Assembly (NCBI RefSeq): GCF_004342065.1
Contig: NZ_SLZU01000010.1
Span: 102,220-166,219 of the forward strand
Source: Primorskyibacter sedentarius
Lineage (GTDB): Bacteria; Pseudomonadota; Alphaproteobacteria; Rhodobacterales; Rhodobacteraceae
Length of the DNA stretch: 64,000 nt
Direction of reading: 5' to 3'
The notes under the pieces are model-generated. The model was given only the letters and a program-made list of their open reading frames with translations. It did not search any database and had not been told where the DNA came from. Numbering within the stretch: the first letter of the stretch is position 1; every line of letters begins with the position of its first letter. Shown in pieces: positions 1-10,468 of the stretch. The translations under genes and the position numbers were made by a program.

Positions 1-2
1 TG

Positions 3-419
3 GCACCGGGCCTGCCCAAGACGGACCTGCTTGTTTCGCCGCAGCACCGCATGCTCATTCGGTCGCGTATCGCGCAACGATGCTTTGGCACCTCTGAAAT
101 TCTTGCCGCAGCCAAGCACCTTACACCGGTCGCGGGCATCTGCGTTGCGGATGATGTGGAGGAGGTCGTGTATTTCCACATGCTGTTCGACCATCACGAA
201 ATCGTCTTTGCAAACGGGGCGGAATCCGAAAGCTTCTTTACCGGGCCGCAGGCGCTGAAGTCCGTGGGTCAGGCCGCGCGCGATGAAATTTACGCGCTGT
301 TCCCGGAACTGCGGGACGGCGCGGACCGGCCGAAGGCGGTTCGCCCCATCGTGCATGGCCGCGACGCCCGAGAACTGGCCTCGCGTCACCAAAAGAACAT
401 CCGCGCGCTGGTCAGCTAA
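3..419 (+). CDS. Hint (hedgehog/intein-type) domain protein, 3' part only
   Basis: Only the last 138 codons are in the window; the frame is open from the first bases. The segment around residues 8-18 (DLLVSPQHRMLI) is the conserved block near the end of the Hint_2 domain, common in Rhodobacteraceae surface or secreted proteins, often beside hemolysin-type calcium-binding repeats. The rest follows the usual C-terminal tail of that domain (YFHMLFDHHEIVFANG, then ESFFTGPQAL). The N-terminal part, which would show whether it is exported, is missing. The family assignment is confident. The function is unknown, because these stand-alone Hint domains have not been tied to a clear autoprocessing role. 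Confidence 0.8.
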   Translation, partial: APGLPKTDLLVSPQHRMLIRSRIAQRCFGTSEILAAAKHLTPVAGICVADDVEEVVYFHMLFDHHEIVFANGAESESFFTGPQALKSVGQAARDEIYALFPELRDGADRPKAVRPIVHGRDARELASRHQKNIRALVS

Positions 420-656
420 ACCCGCCAGACCGCCGGTCCTTTCCGCCGTCGATTGCTTGGACGCGAAGATTTGCGCGCCTTTCCGCGATGCAGGATCGGC
501 AATGTCGACGCCTGCCAGCGCAGCGTTTGACGGGCCACATTCCCTTCTGCCAGTCTTGGAACGCGGTGAAGGAGTACGGGCGCGCGTAGTGCGAATTCCT
601 TGCGCACGGGCGGTGCCGGTCCTATCGTTTCACCAATTGCCCATACTGGTCCTCAC

Positions 657-1427
657 ATGCCCTTCACCAAAGTCCAGCCGGAAAAGCTCTCTGCATCGGT
701 CGCGCGCCAGATTGAAAAGCTGATCCTGCGGGGCATCCTGCGCCCCGGCGAAAGGCTGCCCGCAGAACGCGAGCTTTCCGAACGGCTTGGCGTTTCGCGC
801 CCCTCCCTGCGCGAGGCAATAGCCGACCTTCAGGAACGCGGGCTGCTGGCCAGCCGCGCCGGTGCGGGCATATACGTCGCCGATGTGCTTGGGTCGGCCT
901 TTTCCGACGCGCTCGTCCGGCTTTTTGCCTCCCATGACGAGGCCGTGTTCGATTACCTCTCTTTCCGGCGCGATATGGAAGGGCTGGCCGCCGAACGTGC
1001 GGCGCGGCTGGCATCGGAAACCGATCTCAAGGTGATCCAGTCGGTGTTCGACAAGATGCAGGCCGCCCATGCAAAGCGGAATCCCGATGACGAGGCGCGG
1101 CTGGACGCGGATTTCCACCTTGCGATCATCGAGGCCAGCCACAACGTCATTATGCTGCACATGATGCGTTCCATGTACCAGCTGCTACGCGAAGGTGTGT
1201 TCTACAACCGCCAGATCATGTTTCAGCGCCGCACGACGCGAGAGACGCTTCTTGACCAGCACCGGCAGATCAATGCCGCGCTACAGGCCCGCAATCCGGC
1301 AGAGGCCCGCCGCTCGATCGAGGCCCATCTGGATTATGTCGAGGACGCCCTGACCGAACATCGCAAGGCAGAGCATAACGAAGAAATCGCCCGCCTGCGT
1401 TTTGAGCACGAACAAAAGAGAGGCTGA
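657..1427 (+). CDS. FadR/PdhR-type GntR family transcriptional regulator
   Basis: A 256-residue regulator. Residues 8-75 form a winged helix of the GntR type (LPAERELSERLGVSRPSLREA), followed by an all-helical FCD effector domain with the expected acidic and histidine metal or ligand positions (DADFHLAIIEASHN). Such proteins usually repress organic-acid or pyruvate/lactate/glycolate genes and are released by a small carboxylate. No target operon is adjacent, so the effector cannot be named. I chose ATG 657, which begins just before the conserved N-terminus; the longer reading from 600 adds a non-conserved 19-residue stretch. A weak ACCA/TGGT dyad at about 632-650 could be an autoregulatory site, but this is speculative. 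Confidence 0.85.
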   Translation: MPFTKVQPEKLSASVARQIEKLILRGILRPGERLPAERELSERLGVSRPSLREAIADLQERGLLASRAGAGIYVADVLGSAFSDALVRLFASHDEAVFDYLSFRRDMEGLAAERAARLASETDLKVIQSVFDKMQAAHAKRNPDDEARLDADFHLAIIEASHNVIMLHMMRSMYQLLREGVFYNRQIMFQRRTTRETLLDQHRQINAALQARNPAEARRSIEAHLDYVEDALTEHRKAEHNEEIARLRFEHEQKRG

Positions 1428-1459
1428 CACACCCCAGGGCGCTTTTGCGCGCCACGGGT

Positions 1460-2719
1460 TTAGTCCACCGGTCTGCGGGGCTCCGTTTCGGCCAAGGCCT
1501 TGACCCATTCCAACTGCTTGGGCAGGCAGACAGAGCGTAGATCGTAGTTCCTGACCACGAAGTCGCGCGCCGCCTTGCCCATGCGCGCGCGCGTATCCGG
1601 GTCGTCCAGCAGCGCGCAGAGCCGATCCGTCAAAGCATCCTTGTCGAAGAAATCAACCAGCCAGCCGGTTTCCCCTTCGGTCAGAACCTCCGTCACGGGG
1701 GCCGTATCACTGGCCAGGATCGCGCTTTCGCAGGCCATCGATTCCAGCAAGGACCATGACAGGACGAAGGGGTATGTCAGGTAAACATGCGCCCGGCTGA
1801 CCTGCATCATCGACAGGAACTTCGCATAGGGCACGCGCCCCATGAAATGCACCCGCGCCCAGTCCTCATCAGAGATCTGCCCGCGCACCTCGTCGATATA
1901 GATCTGTTTCCAGGTCTTGCCCTTGGGCGGGCGGGCGCCATAGCTGACATCATCGCCGCCCAGCATCACCACCTGTGCCTCGGGTCGGCGCCTCAGGATA
2001 TCCGGCAGGGCGCGCATGAAGATGTGATAGCCGCGATAAGGCTCCAGATTGCGGTTGATGAAGGTGATGACCTCGTCGTCGCGGGTCAGAACCCGGCCCC
2101 CGGTCACCTCCAGCCTTGCCGCCGGGTCGGGTTTGACTTCATCGGTATTCACCCCGTCATGCACCACCGTGATGCGCTTGCGGTAATGCTCGGGGAATGT
2201 ATCGGCCTGAAAATGCGTCGGGCTGATGCCAAGGTCGATCACCTCCGAATGCATCCGGTTGTTGAGGTTCTTCAGCCGGATGCGCAGCGCGTCCTGATCG
2301 GCGGCGGGTGTCGGGAACTCCGGATCGAACCCCAGAAACGGATGCCCGGACAGGTGATACAGCTCGCAATACAGACCCAGCCGCGCGCCGGGCCAGACAT
2401 CCTTGAGAAACAGGCTCTCGCCCCAGCCGTGATGGGCAAGGATCATATCAGGCTCGAATCCCTGCGCCTTCAGCGCCTTGGCGGCGTTATAGCAGCTGTG
2501 ACCGCGCAAAAGCTTCGTCTCGAAATCGGCCAACCAAGGGTGAATATCCCGGGAGGACCGCCCGTTGATCTTGTAGGGGATGATCTGCACCCCCTGCCAT
2601 TTCGTTGGTTTGTCCACCTTGGGCGTCAGTGCCACAACCTGATGGCCAAGCTGCACCAGAACCGGCGCGATGTGTTTGTACTGACCGGGGAAATTCTGGT
2701 GGATCAGCAATATCTTCAT
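1460..2719 (-). CDS. Glycosyltransferase family 4 protein (GT-B fold)
   Basis: A 419-residue cytoplasmic glycosyltransferase. It starts [19 protein letters not shown], the usual GT4 N-terminal Rossmann start, then an acceptor-side domain ([15 protein letters not shown]) and a C-terminal nucleotide-sugar domain beginning near residue 200 ([19 protein letters not shown]). The active-site region reads [17 protein letters not shown]: the second glutamate of the usual E-x7-E motif is present, but a phenylalanine stands at the first position. The start at 2719 is preferred because the family begins at the hydrophobic strand; the upstream ATG at 2728 adds three residues. It is transcribed away from leuS and stands alone. 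A role in exopolysaccharide or glycolipid synthesis is likely; the sugar and acceptor are unknown. Confidence 0.85.
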   Translation of the reverse strand: MKILLIHQNFPGQYKHIAPVLVQLGHQVVALTPKVDKPTKWQGVQIIPYKINGRSSRDIHPWLADFETKLLRGHSCYNAAKALKAQGFEPDMILAHHGWGESLFLKDVWPGARLGLYCELYHLSGHPFLGFDPEFPTPAADQDALRIRLKNLNNRMHSEVIDLGISPTHFQADTFPEHYRKRITVVHDGVNTDEVKPDPAARLEVTGGRVLTRDDEVITFINRNLEPYRGYHIFMRALPDILRRRPEAQVVMLGGDDVSYGARPPKGKTWKQIYIDEVRGQISDEDWARVHFMGRVPYAKFLSMMQVSRAHVYLTYPFVLSWSLLESMACESAILASDTAPVTEVLTEGETGWLVDFFDKDALTDRLCALLDDPDTRARMGKAARDFVVRNYDLRSVCLPKQLEWVKALAETEPRRPVD

Positions 2720-2891
2720 GGCGTCCAAACCCTTCGAGGCAATGCCTCCCCGTTATATCCGGCCAAGGGCAGGAGGCAAACGCAACCCACCGAACGTCGC
2801 CGAAATGCGCAGAGGCACTTTACCCGGACCGCCCTTGGCCCTATCACCCGAGCGACCGCAAAGACGCCCGCCTGCGCAAAGGAAAGCCCAC

Positions 2892-5447
2892 ATGTCCCGC
2901 TACACCCCCGCCGAGATCGAGCCAAAGTGGCAACAGGCCTGGGAAGAGGCCGGAACCTTCACCGCCACGCGGGAGGGCGACAAGCCGAAATATTACGTGC
3001 TCGAAATGTTCCCCTACCCGTCGGGACGCATCCATATCGGCCACGTGCGCAACTACACGATGGGCGATGTGATCGCGCGCTACAAGATTTCCACGGGGCA
3101 TAACGTTCTGCACCCGATGGGCTTTGACGCCTTTGGCCTTGCGGCAGAGAACGCGGCGATGGATCGCGGCAGTCATCCCAAGGATTGGACCTACTCCAAT
3201 ATGGCGGCGATGAAGGAACAGATGAAGCCGATGGGCTGGTCGCTGGATTGGTCCCGCGAACTGGCCACGTGCGATCCGGAATATTACGGGCAGCAACAGG
3301 CGCTGTTCATTGATATGCTGGAGACGGGTCTGGTCTATCGCAAGAACGCGGTGGTCAACTGGGACCCGATCGACATGACCGTTCTGGCGAACGAGCAGGT
3401 GATTGACGGCAAGGGCTGGCGATCGGGCGCGGATGTTGAACGCCGCGAGCTGACCCAGTGGTTCTTCAAGATTTCCGACATGTCGGAAGAGCTGCTTGCG
3501 GCGCTGGACGGGCTGGATGACTGGCCCGCCAAGGTCAAGCTGATGCAGGCCAACTGGATCGGCAAATCGCGCGGTCTTCAGTTCAGTTTCAGCCTGATTG
3601 ACGGCCCGCATGGCATGGACCGGGTCGAGGTTTACACCACGCGGCCTGACACGCTGATGGGCGCGTCTTTCGTGGGCATCTCGCCCGACCACCCGCTCGC
3701 CAAACAGCTGGAGCGTGACAACCCCGAGGTCGCCGCCTTCTGCGCGGAATGCCGAATGGGCGGCACCACCGCCGAGGCGTTGGAGACGGCCGAGAAAAAG
3801 GGCTATGACACCGGCCTCAAGGTCATGCACCCGTTTGACAATGATTGGGAACTGCCGGTCTATATCGCCAACTTCATCCTGATGGACTACGGCACCGGTG
3901 CGATCTTTGGCTGCCCCGGACACGACCAGCGCGACCATGATTTCTGCGCCAAATATGGCCTGCCGATCGTCGACACGTTCCTGCCGCTTGACGGTAAGCA
4001 TGACATACAGGCCGCCCCTTACGTGCCCGCCAAGACCGAACAGGTCCGCTATACCCGCCTGATCGCAGGCAAAGAGGTGCAGACCGGCGATGAGGCCGTG
4101 GATGCCGCGGTTGATTTCTGCGAAGCAAATGGTGTGGGCCAGGGCGTCACCAAGTTCCGCCTGCGCGACTGGGGGCTTTCCCGCCAGCGCTATTGGGGGT
4201 GCCCGATCCCCGTGGTGCATTGCGAGGCATGCGGCGTCGTACCCGAGGCCAAGGAAAACCTGCCCGTCGAATTGCCCGACGACGTCACCTTTGACGTGCC
4301 CGGAAATCCGCTGGACCGGCATCCGAGTTGGCGCAACTGCACCTGCCCGAAATGTGGCGGGGCCGCGCTGCGCGAGACCGATACGATGGACACGTTCGTG
4401 GACAGTTCGTGGTATTTCGCCCGGTTTACCGCGCCGCATGCCGACACGCCCACGGATATGGCCGAAGCTGAATACTGGATGAATGTCGACCAGTATATCG
4501 GCGGCATCGAACACGCGATCCTGCACCTGCTTTATTCGCGCTTTTTCGCCCGCGCGATGATCCAGACCGGCCATCTGCCCGAGAAATGCGCGGAGCCGTT
4601 CAATGCGCTCTTCACCCAAGGCATGGTCACCCACGCGATCTACCAGACGCGCGACGCCAAGGGCCGCCCGGTCTATCACTACCCCGAGGATGTGGATCTG
4701 CGCGACGGCAAAGGCTTCCTCAAGGATGGCGCCGAGGTCGAGATCATCCCCTCGGCCAAGATGTCAAAATCCAAGAACAACGTTGTCGATCCGGTGCAGA
4801 TCGTCGAGCAATACGGTGCGGATACGGCGCGCTGGTTCGTTCTGTCCGACAGCCCGCCCGAGCGGGACGTCGAATGGACCGCAAGCGGCGCCGAGGCAGC
4901 CAGCAAGCACCTTGCCCGCGTCTACCGCATCGCCGCCGAGATCGCCGAAGATCAGACCGGCCCGCAGGACGCGGATGAGCCTTTGCTGCGCGAGATGCAC
5001 AAGGCCATCCATGACGTGACGATGGGTGTGGAAAGCTTTGGCTTCAACGCCTCTATCGCGCGGCTTTATGCCTTCACGAACGCGCTGTCGAAATCCAAGG
5101 CAGGGTCTGCGGCAAAGCGCGAGGCGATGCTCGCACTGGCGCAGTTGATGTCGCCGATGACACCGCATCTGGCCGAAGAAGTCTGGCAACTGCTGGGCGG
5201 TGAAGGTCTGATCGCCAACGCCCCCTGGCCCGCTGCGGACGAGGCGATGCTGATCGAAGAGAGCGTAACCCTGCCCATTCAGGTCAACGGCAAGCGCCGC
5301 GCCGAGATTACCGTTGCCAAGGATGCCGACAAAGCCGAAGTTGAGAAACTGGCATTGGCACATGAGGCCGTGCAGCGGGTGCTGGAGGGTGCCCAGCCGA
5401 AGAAAGTCATCGTTGTCCCGGGACGGATCATCAACCTTGTCGTCTGA
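2892..5447 (+). CDS. leuS: Leucyl-tRNA synthetase
   Basis: An 851-residue class I aminoacyl-tRNA synthetase that charges tRNA-Leu, full length for bacterial LeuRS. The HIGH signature appears as [13 protein letters not shown] near residues 45-57. The editing (CP1) domain lies in the middle with the threonine-rich [12 protein letters not shown] segment. The KMSKS loop is perfect ([14 protein letters not shown]), followed by the anticodon-binding helical domain and the short C-terminal beta domain ending in [11 protein letters not shown] 2892 opens [14 protein letters not shown], the conserved family start; the frame is open further upstream, but that part is not conserved. The stop overlaps the start of lptE, so leuS, lptE and holA probably form one transcript. 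Confidence 0.98.
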   Translation: MSRYTPAEIEPKWQQAWEEAGTFTATREGDKPKYYVLEMFPYPSGRIHIGHVRNYTMGDVIARYKISTGHNVLHPMGFDAFGLAAENAAMDRGSHPKDWTYSNMAAMKEQMKPMGWSLDWSRELATCDPEYYGQQQALFIDMLETGLVYRKNAVVNWDPIDMTVLANEQVIDGKGWRSGADVERRELTQWFFKISDMSEELLAALDGLDDWPAKVKLMQANWIGKSRGLQFSFSLIDGPHGMDRVEVYTTRPDTLMGASFVGISPDHPLAKQLERDNPEVAAFCAECRMGGTTAEALETAEKKGYDTGLKVMHPFDNDWELPVYIANFILMDYGTGAIFGCPGHDQRDHDFCAKYGLPIVDTFLPLDGKHDIQAAPYVPAKTEQVRYTRLIAGKEVQTGDEAVDAAVDFCEANGVGQGVTKFRLRDWGLSRQRYWGCPIPVVHCEACGVVPEAKENLPVELPDDVTFDVPGNPLDRHPSWRNCTCPKCGGAALRETDTMDTFVDSSWYFARFTAPHADTPTDMAEAEYWMNVDQYIGGIEHAILHLLYSRFFARAMIQTGHLPEKCAEPFNALFTQGMVTHAIYQTRDAKGRPVYHYPEDVDLRDGKGFLKDGAEVEIIPSAKMSKSKNNVVDPVQIVEQYGADTARWFVLSDSPPERDVEWTASGAEAASKHLARVYRIAAEIAEDQTGPQDADEPLLREMHKAIHDVTMGVESFGFNASIARLYAFTNALSKSKAGSAAKREAMLALAQLMSPMTPHLAEEVWQLLGGEGLIANAPWPAADEAMLIEESVTLPIQVNGKRRAEITVAKDADKAEVEKLALAHEAVQRVLEGAQPKKVIVVPGRIINLVV

Positions 5448-5919
5448 TCGCCGCCTTTTCCTGCTTTCTGCGCTGGCCCTCGGGGCCTGCGGCTTCACCC
5501 CGGCCTACGGGCCGACCGGTGGGGCCTCTGTGCTGCAAGGGCAGGTATCGGTGGCAGAGCCCGGAAATCGCGGAAGCTACCTGCTCAACCAGAGGCTGGA
5601 AGAGCGGCTGGGCCATGCGCCATCCGGGCGTTTCGGGCTAAGCTATGCGCTCAAGACCTCCACCAACGGGCTGGGCACGACCTCTGACGGGCGCACGACG
5701 CGCTATCACATGTCCGGCTCTGCAACATGGGTGTTGAAGGACGGCGACGAAACCGTCGTGGCGTCGGGCAAGGTGGACAGCTTTTCGGCCTATTCCGCCA
5801 CGGGGTCAACTGCGGCGACCCACGCATCCGAACGGGACGCCCGCGCGCGGCTGATGACCATCCTCGCCGACCAGATGGTGGACCAGCTGATCCTCAAGGC
5901 GCCGGACCTGCCTTCATGA
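5437..5919 (+). CDS. lptE: LPS-assembly lipoprotein LptE
   Basis: A 160-residue outer-membrane lipoprotein that plugs and helps assemble LptD, the LPS export barrel. From the TTG at 5437 the product begins with two arginines and a short hydrophobic segment ending in a lipobox (LGAC, Cys at about 18), followed by GFTPAYGP, the typical start of mature LptE. No ATG lies upstream in this frame near the signal peptide, so a TTG start is needed. It overlaps the leuS stop by 11 bp and overlaps holA by 4 bp (ATGA). The leuS-lptE-holA order is widely conserved in proteobacteria, which supports the call despite low sequence conservation. Confidence 0.88.
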   Translation: MSSDRRLFLLSALALGACGFTPAYGPTGGASVLQGQVSVAEPGNRGSYLLNQRLEERLGHAPSGRFGLSYALKTSTNGLGTTSDGRTTRYHMSGSATWVLKDGDETVVASGKVDSFSAYSATGSTAATHASERDARARLMTILADQMVDQLILKAPDLPS

Positions 5920-6941
5920 AACTCTCCGCGCGAGAGGCCGCGGGCTATTTCGCCAAGCCCGATCCGGGCAAGACCGGCTTGTTGATTTTCGGCTCGGACG
6001 CGATGCGGGTCGCGCTGAAACGTCAACAGGTGATCGCGGCGCTGATCGGCCCTGCGGGCGAGGAAGAGATGCGGCTGGCACGCCTGCCCGCAGCAGAGCT
6101 TCGCAAGGATCCCGCAGCGCTTCAGGATGCGATCAAGGCGCAAAGCTTTTTTCCCGGCCCGCGCGTCGCCTTTCTCGAAGACGCCACGGACGGCATCACC
6201 AAAGTGGTGGCCGCAGCACTTCAGGACTGGCAGCCCGGCGATGCACAGGTGATCGTGACCGCGGGGCAACTGACGGCGAAATCCGCGCTGCGCAAGTTGT
6301 TTGAAGGCCATCCCAACGCCTATGCGGTCGGGATTTACGACGATCCGCCCAGCCGGGCAGAAATAGAGGCAGACCTGAAACGCTCGGGCCTGCCTGCGCC
6401 CTCGCCCGACGCGATGGAGGCGCTGACCCTGCTGTCGCGCCAACTCGATCCGGGGGATTTCCGGCAGACGGTCGAGAAGCTGGCGCTTTACATGCTGGGA
6501 CAGGGCGCGCCTGCAACCGCCGAGGATGTGGCCGCCTGCGCGCCCAGCTCTACCGAGGCAGAGCTGGACGATGTGCTCAATATCGTTGCCGAAGCCCGCA
6601 CGGGCGAGATCGGCCCCGTCATGGCGCGGCTGCAATCGCAGGGGACCAACGCGGTCACGCTGATGATAGGCGCGACGCGACATTTCCGGATCCTGCACAA
6701 GGTTGCCTCGGACCCTGGCGGCGCGGGTTCCGGCATCGGCAAGCTGCGCCCGCCCGTCTTTGGCCCGCGCAGAGACCGCATTCTGCGTCAGGCGCAGAAC
6801 TGGGGCGGCCCACGGCTGGAACAAGCCCTTGAAATGCTGACGGATACAGAGTTGCAGTTGCGCTCTGCCGGGCAACACGCGCCCGCCATGGCGTTGGTGG
6901 AACGGGTGCTGATCCGGCTTTCGATGCTTGGGCGCCGCTAA
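5916..6941 (+). CDS. holA: DNA polymerase III delta subunit
   Basis: A 341-residue clamp-loader subunit that opens the beta sliding clamp. It begins [20 protein letters not shown], followed by the delta-type AAA+ like fold (LLIFGSDAMRVALKRQQV), the sensor-like segment QVIVTAGQLTAKSALRKLFE, and the helical C-terminal collar domain (RHFRILHKVASDP, LRPPVFGPRRDR). Length and domain order fit the HolA family. The ATG overlaps the lptE TGA by 4 bp, consistent with translational coupling. It is the last gene of the leuS-lptE-holA unit. Confidence 0.95.
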   Translation: MKLSAREAAGYFAKPDPGKTGLLIFGSDAMRVALKRQQVIAALIGPAGEEEMRLARLPAAELRKDPAALQDAIKAQSFFPGPRVAFLEDATDGITKVVAAALQDWQPGDAQVIVTAGQLTAKSALRKLFEGHPNAYAVGIYDDPPSRAEIEADLKRSGLPAPSPDAMEALTLLSRQLDPGDFRQTVEKLALYMLGQGAPATAEDVAACAPSSTEAELDDVLNIVAEARTGEIGPVMARLQSQGTNAVTLMIGATRHFRILHKVASDPGGAGSGIGKLRPPVFGPRRDRILRQAQNWGGPRLEQALEMLTDTELQLRSAGQHAPAMALVERVLIRLSMLGRR

Positions 6942-7018
6942 GGCCGTGCCGGTGTGGTCTTGCAAATGCGACCCTCACCCGACAATCTAAACGCCGACGA
7001 AACCGGGGAGGGATTGCG

Positions 7019-7609
7019 ATGTACAAGGTGGTTGGCGGCGTGCAAAGCCGCTCCTTTCGGGTGCTTTGGTGCCTCGAAGAACTGGACCTGCCCTACGAGC
7101 ATCTTGCCGCAATGCCGCGCTCTGCCGAAGTGACCGCGCTCAGCCCGCTGGGCAAGATCCCCGTTCTGGTGGAAGGTGACGCGATCATTCCGGACTCGAC
7201 CGCGATCCTTGCCTATCTGACCGACAAGCACGGCCAGCTCACCTGTCCGGCCGGCACGTTGGAACGCGCGCGGCAAGATGCGCTGACCTTCCGTATCCTC
7301 GACGAGATTGATGCGACGCTCTGGACCGCTGCGCGGCACAGTTTTATCCTGCCAAAGGATGAACGCGTGCCCGAGGTCAAACCAAGTCTGAAGCTGGAAT
7401 ATGCCCGGAACATCGAACGTCTGACAGGCGAGATCCGGGGCCCATTCCTGATGGGGGACGCGCTGACCGTGCCGGACATCATTCTGGGGCATTGCGCGGG
7501 CTGGGCGAGAACCGCTAACTTCCCGGATGCGCCAGCGGCGTTCGTGGATTACCTCAGGCGGCTACGTGGCAGACCGGGCTTCAAACGGGCGGTTGCACGG
7601 GGCGCCTGA
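7019..7609 (+). CDS. Glutathione S-transferase family protein
   Basis: A 196-residue cytosolic GST. The N-terminal thioredoxin-like domain (residues 1-75) contains SRSFRVLWCLEEL, the cis-proline loop GKIPVLVEG and the glutathione-binding PDSTAI motif near residue 60. The all-helical C-terminal domain carries the N-capping motif in GDALTVPDIILGH. A good ribosome binding site (GGGGAGGG) precedes the ATG at 7019. It lies 77 bp after holA and may have its own promoter. The substrate cannot be inferred from sequence; detoxification or thiol exchange is the usual role. Confidence 0.9.
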   Translation: MYKVVGGVQSRSFRVLWCLEELDLPYEHLAAMPRSAEVTALSPLGKIPVLVEGDAIIPDSTAILAYLTDKHGQLTCPAGTLERARQDALTFRILDEIDATLWTAARHSFILPKDERVPEVKPSLKLEYARNIERLTGEIRGPFLMGDALTVPDIILGHCAGWARTANFPDAPAAFVDYLRRLRGRPGFKRAVARGA

Positions 7610-7670
7610 CCGGTCATCTCGCCCCCTTTATCCGTTTGGCAATAAGGTGGTCAGGCCAATCGCCCGGTCA

Positions 7671-8855
7671 CTACAGTCTTGATTGGGAAAACTGCGCGGC
7701 GGCGCGCCCTGCATGAAGGCCAGTCGCAAGGCAGGCGGTCAGCAGATAGCCGCCGGTGGGTGCGTCCCAATCCAGCATCTCGCCCGCCGCGAAAGTTCCC
7801 GGCATAGCCTTCAGCATCAACCTTTCATCCAGCGCGTCGAACCGCAGGCCGCCCGCGGTCGAGATGGCCTCGTCCAGGGGGCGCAGGCCGGTATGCCCGA
7901 TGGGCAGCGCCTTGATCTGCTGCGCCAGAACTTCGGGAAATTTCGACAGGGGGCCTGCAAATTCCATCAGCAGCGCCAGCTTCTGCGGCTCGATGTTCAG
8001 CACTTTGCGCAGATGATTTGTGAAACTCGTCTTGCCGCGCGGACGGGCGATCCGGTCCGAGATCTCTTCGGCCGTGCGGTCCGGCGCCAGATCTATGGTC
8101 AGCTCCGCACCCTCGCGCAAGGCGGCGGACAGGCCGTAAATCCCGCCCCCTTCCAACCCGCGCGAAGAGATCACAGCCTCCCCCCGCAGGCGTGTCGCCC
8201 CGGCGCTGAGGCGGATGTTCTTCAACGGGGCACCGAAATGCCGCACCATATGTGGCGTCCAGTCGACACTGACACCGGCATTTGACGGCTGGAACGGCGC
8301 AACCGGCACATCTTTCTGAGAAAGAAGGGTCGCCCATGTCCCGTCCGACCCCAGCCGCGCCCAGCTTGCACCACCCAGCGCAAGAACGGTGACTTTCGGT
8401 TCCAGTGTCATCCCGCCCTCGGGCGTCTGAAAGGTAAGCGCATCCGCATCCCACCCGGTCCAGCGCCAGCGACGCCGGAAGGTGACGCCCTTTTCGTCAA
8501 GCCGCGCCAGCCAGGCCCGCAGCAGGGGCGAGGCCTTCATCGCCTTGGGAAAAACGCGCGCTGTGGACCCGGTGAAAAGCTCTTGTCCCAACCCGCGCGC
8601 CCAGGCCTGAACATCGGCGGGGCCAAAGGACCGGAGCGCTTCGTGCAACTGCGCAGGCAGGTCAGGATATGAGGCCAGAAACGCCTCGAACGGTTCGTCC
8701 TTGGTCAGGTTCAGCCCGGACTTTCCCGCCATGAGGAACTTGCGCCCGAAAGACGGTTTGGCATCGGCCACGGTGACGTGATGCCCCGCATCCGCCAGTG
8801 CCTCTGCCGCCATCAGCCCCGCAGGGCCGCCCCCCACGATCAGGGCGTCGGTCAC
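7671..8855 (-). CDS. NAD(P)/FAD-dependent oxidoreductase, BaiN/HI0933-like (TIGR03862 type)
   Basis: A 394-residue flavoprotein. It opens with a dinucleotide-binding motif (LIVGGGPAGLMAAEALADAG) and the family signature GRKFLMAGKSGLNLTKDE at about residues 37-54. A middle substrate domain follows (HMVRHFGAPLKNIRLS), and the C-terminal FAD segment ends in GEMLDWDAPTGGYLLTACLATG. Members of this subfamily of about 400 residues are common in alphaproteobacteria and their physiological substrate is not established. The start codon overlaps the stop of the upstream MscS channel gene by 4 bp, so the two genes are co-transcribed. Confidence 0.88.
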   Translation of the reverse strand: MTDALIVGGGPAGLMAAEALADAGHHVTVADAKPSFGRKFLMAGKSGLNLTKDEPFEAFLASYPDLPAQLHEALRSFGPADVQAWARGLGQELFTGSTARVFPKAMKASPLLRAWLARLDEKGVTFRRRWRWTGWDADALTFQTPEGGMTLEPKVTVLALGGASWARLGSDGTWATLLSQKDVPVAPFQPSNAGVSVDWTPHMVRHFGAPLKNIRLSAGATRLRGEAVISSRGLEGGGIYGLSAALREGAELTIDLAPDRTAEEISDRIARPRGKTSFTNHLRKVLNIEPQKLALLMEFAGPLSKFPEVLAQQIKALPIGHTGLRPLDEAISTAGGLRFDALDERLMLKAMPGTFAAGEMLDWDAPTGGYLLTACLATGLHAGRAAAQFSQSRL

Positions 8856-10198
8856 GCCTCTGCCTGGGCGTCTTGGGGCGGCATCGCCCCCTTCAATTCC
8901 ACCACGCGATGCGGATAGGGGATTTCGATGCCGTTGTCCTTCAACGCGTTCCAGATCAGGAACAGCACGTCGGAGGTGAACTTGTTCGGCCCGTCATCCA
9001 ACCCGTTGACCCAGAACTCCACCGCGAAATCGACGCCGGAATCGCCGAAGCCGCGCAATTCGCAATCTGGCGGATAGGGCTCTTGCAGGATACGCGGATG
9101 GCTGGAGACTGCCGCCTCGACGATATCCGGCACCGCGTTGATATCGGTGTCGTAGGACACGCTAAAAGGGGCTTCGTAACGGTTGGCAGAGCCGCTGTCG
9201 GAATAGTTCACGATCCGAGTGGTAATGAAATCCTCGTTCGGCACCACAACCCAGCGGCCGTCAAAGGTTTCAAGGATCATGGCGCGGGCCGTTGTCTTAA
9301 TGATCGTGCCCGCCTGCCCGTCGTCCAGTTCCACGAAATCACCGACCGTCGCCTGCCCTTCAAGCAGCAGGATCACACCCGAGATGAAGTTCGCCGCGAT
9401 TTTCTGCAGACCGAAGCCAAGCCCCACACCAATCGCGCCGCCAAGAACGGCAAGCGAGGTCAGCGAAATGCCCATGATATTCATCAAGAGCAGGAAGGCC
9501 GCCCCGAAGATGGCGATTTCTGCGGCCTTGGTGGCAAGCTCCCGCGTGGCGGGGCGCAGTTCTTCCTGCTTTTGCAGGAACGCAGAGGACTGGTCATTCG
9601 ACCAGCGGCCAAGCCAGAACAGCAACGCCCCGGCGATGACGCCGCGCACCAGCGCCATGACAGAGAAGGAAATCGTGCCCATCTGGACAGTCATCGCCGA
9701 CAATTGTTCGACGGCCGTGTCCAGCATCCCCACCGCATAGAGCGCCATCACGGGGATCAGCACGTATCGCCCCAACAGCTTCAGAAACGGGTCGGCGACG
9801 ATTTCCCTGACAAATATGCGGGCGGCGAGGAACAGAAACACGCGCTTGCCAAAGGCGATAACGGCGGTGGCCCCGAATGCCGAAGCGGTGATCGCCTCGC
9901 CCACCGCGGTCAGCACATAGGCCAGAAGCGGCAGCAGCAGAGGCGTGAACAACAGCGCGAAACGCCGCGCGCTTGCCAGGATGTTCTGCTGCCCCTTGGC
10001 GGGCGTCAGCATCCTGTTCAGGGCCGGGGAAAGGCGGCGGGCCAGCATGACAGCCAGCACATAGGACAGGACAAGCAGGGCAAGCTGCGACCAGGAGGCC
10101 GGACGGATGATCCAGCCGAGCGCGATCTCCCAGGCTTGCAGGGCATAGCCCGCAGCGGTCTGCACGAGTTCAGGCTGCTCTGACAGATCCCAATTCAT
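8852..10198 (-). CDS. MscS family mechanosensitive ion channel
   Basis: A 448-residue inner-membrane protein with about five or six N-terminal hydrophobic helices, then the diagnostic MscS pore helix (GGAIGVGLGFGLQKIAANF) at about residues 255-273. The beta domain follows (ATVGDFVELDDGQAGTI, RWVVVPNEDFITTRIVNYS), then the cytosolic cage domain. These channels open under hypo-osmotic membrane tension and release solutes. I used the ATG at 10198 (MNWDLSEQ), preceded by GAGAGG, rather than a TTG two codons upstream. It is the first gene of a pair with the flavoprotein downstream; the functional link is unknown. Confidence 0.92.
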   Translation of the reverse strand: MNWDLSEQPELVQTAAGYALQAWEIALGWIIRPASWSQLALLVLSYVLAVMLARRLSPALNRMLTPAKGQQNILASARRFALLFTPLLLPLLAYVLTAVGEAITASAFGATAVIAFGKRVFLFLAARIFVREIVADPFLKLLGRYVLIPVMALYAVGMLDTAVEQLSAMTVQMGTISFSVMALVRGVIAGALLFWLGRWSNDQSSAFLQKQEELRPATRELATKAAEIAIFGAAFLLLMNIMGISLTSLAVLGGAIGVGLGFGLQKIAANFISGVILLLEGQATVGDFVELDDGQAGTIIKTTARAMILETFDGRWVVVPNEDFITTRIVNYSDSGSANRYEAPFSVSYDTDINAVPDIVEAAVSSHPRILQEPYPPDCELRGFGDSGVDFAVEFWVNGLDDGPNKFTSDVLFLIWNALKDNGIEIPYPHRVVELKGAMPPQDAQAEA

Positions 10199-10468
10199 AT
10201 CCAACCTCTCAATGCGGTCATTTCCGGGTCATCCTGTAGCCAATCGCCCCCACTTGCCACAAGCGAAGACTGCGCACAGCCGCCCGGTCTTTGTGTCGTT
10301 GCGTCAAATCTGTTGGGAAATGAGCACGAAGACGCTTTGTGCGGGCAGATTTCGAAGCGGATGGCCGTTCAGCTTGCGCGCGTCCGGTTTTGCGCAAGCG
10401 GCGAGATGGCCGAAGCGGTCCCATGACAAGGGGCACTGATCATCTCGCACAACCCGACGTATTTGGCT

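Noticed and set aside
416..656. Possible small gene before the GntR regulator
   Set aside because: The minus-strand frame (416-607) is very basic, lacks a domain and has no convincing start.
2844..4679. A 611-codon open frame on the minus strand across leuS
   Set aside because: It is the mirror of leuS in high-GC DNA, shows no domain, and leuS on the plus strand is certain.
10199..10468. Small open frames on both strands between the MscS gene and the enoyl-CoA hydratase-like gene
   Set aside because: They mirror each other, have no ribosome binding site and no domain.
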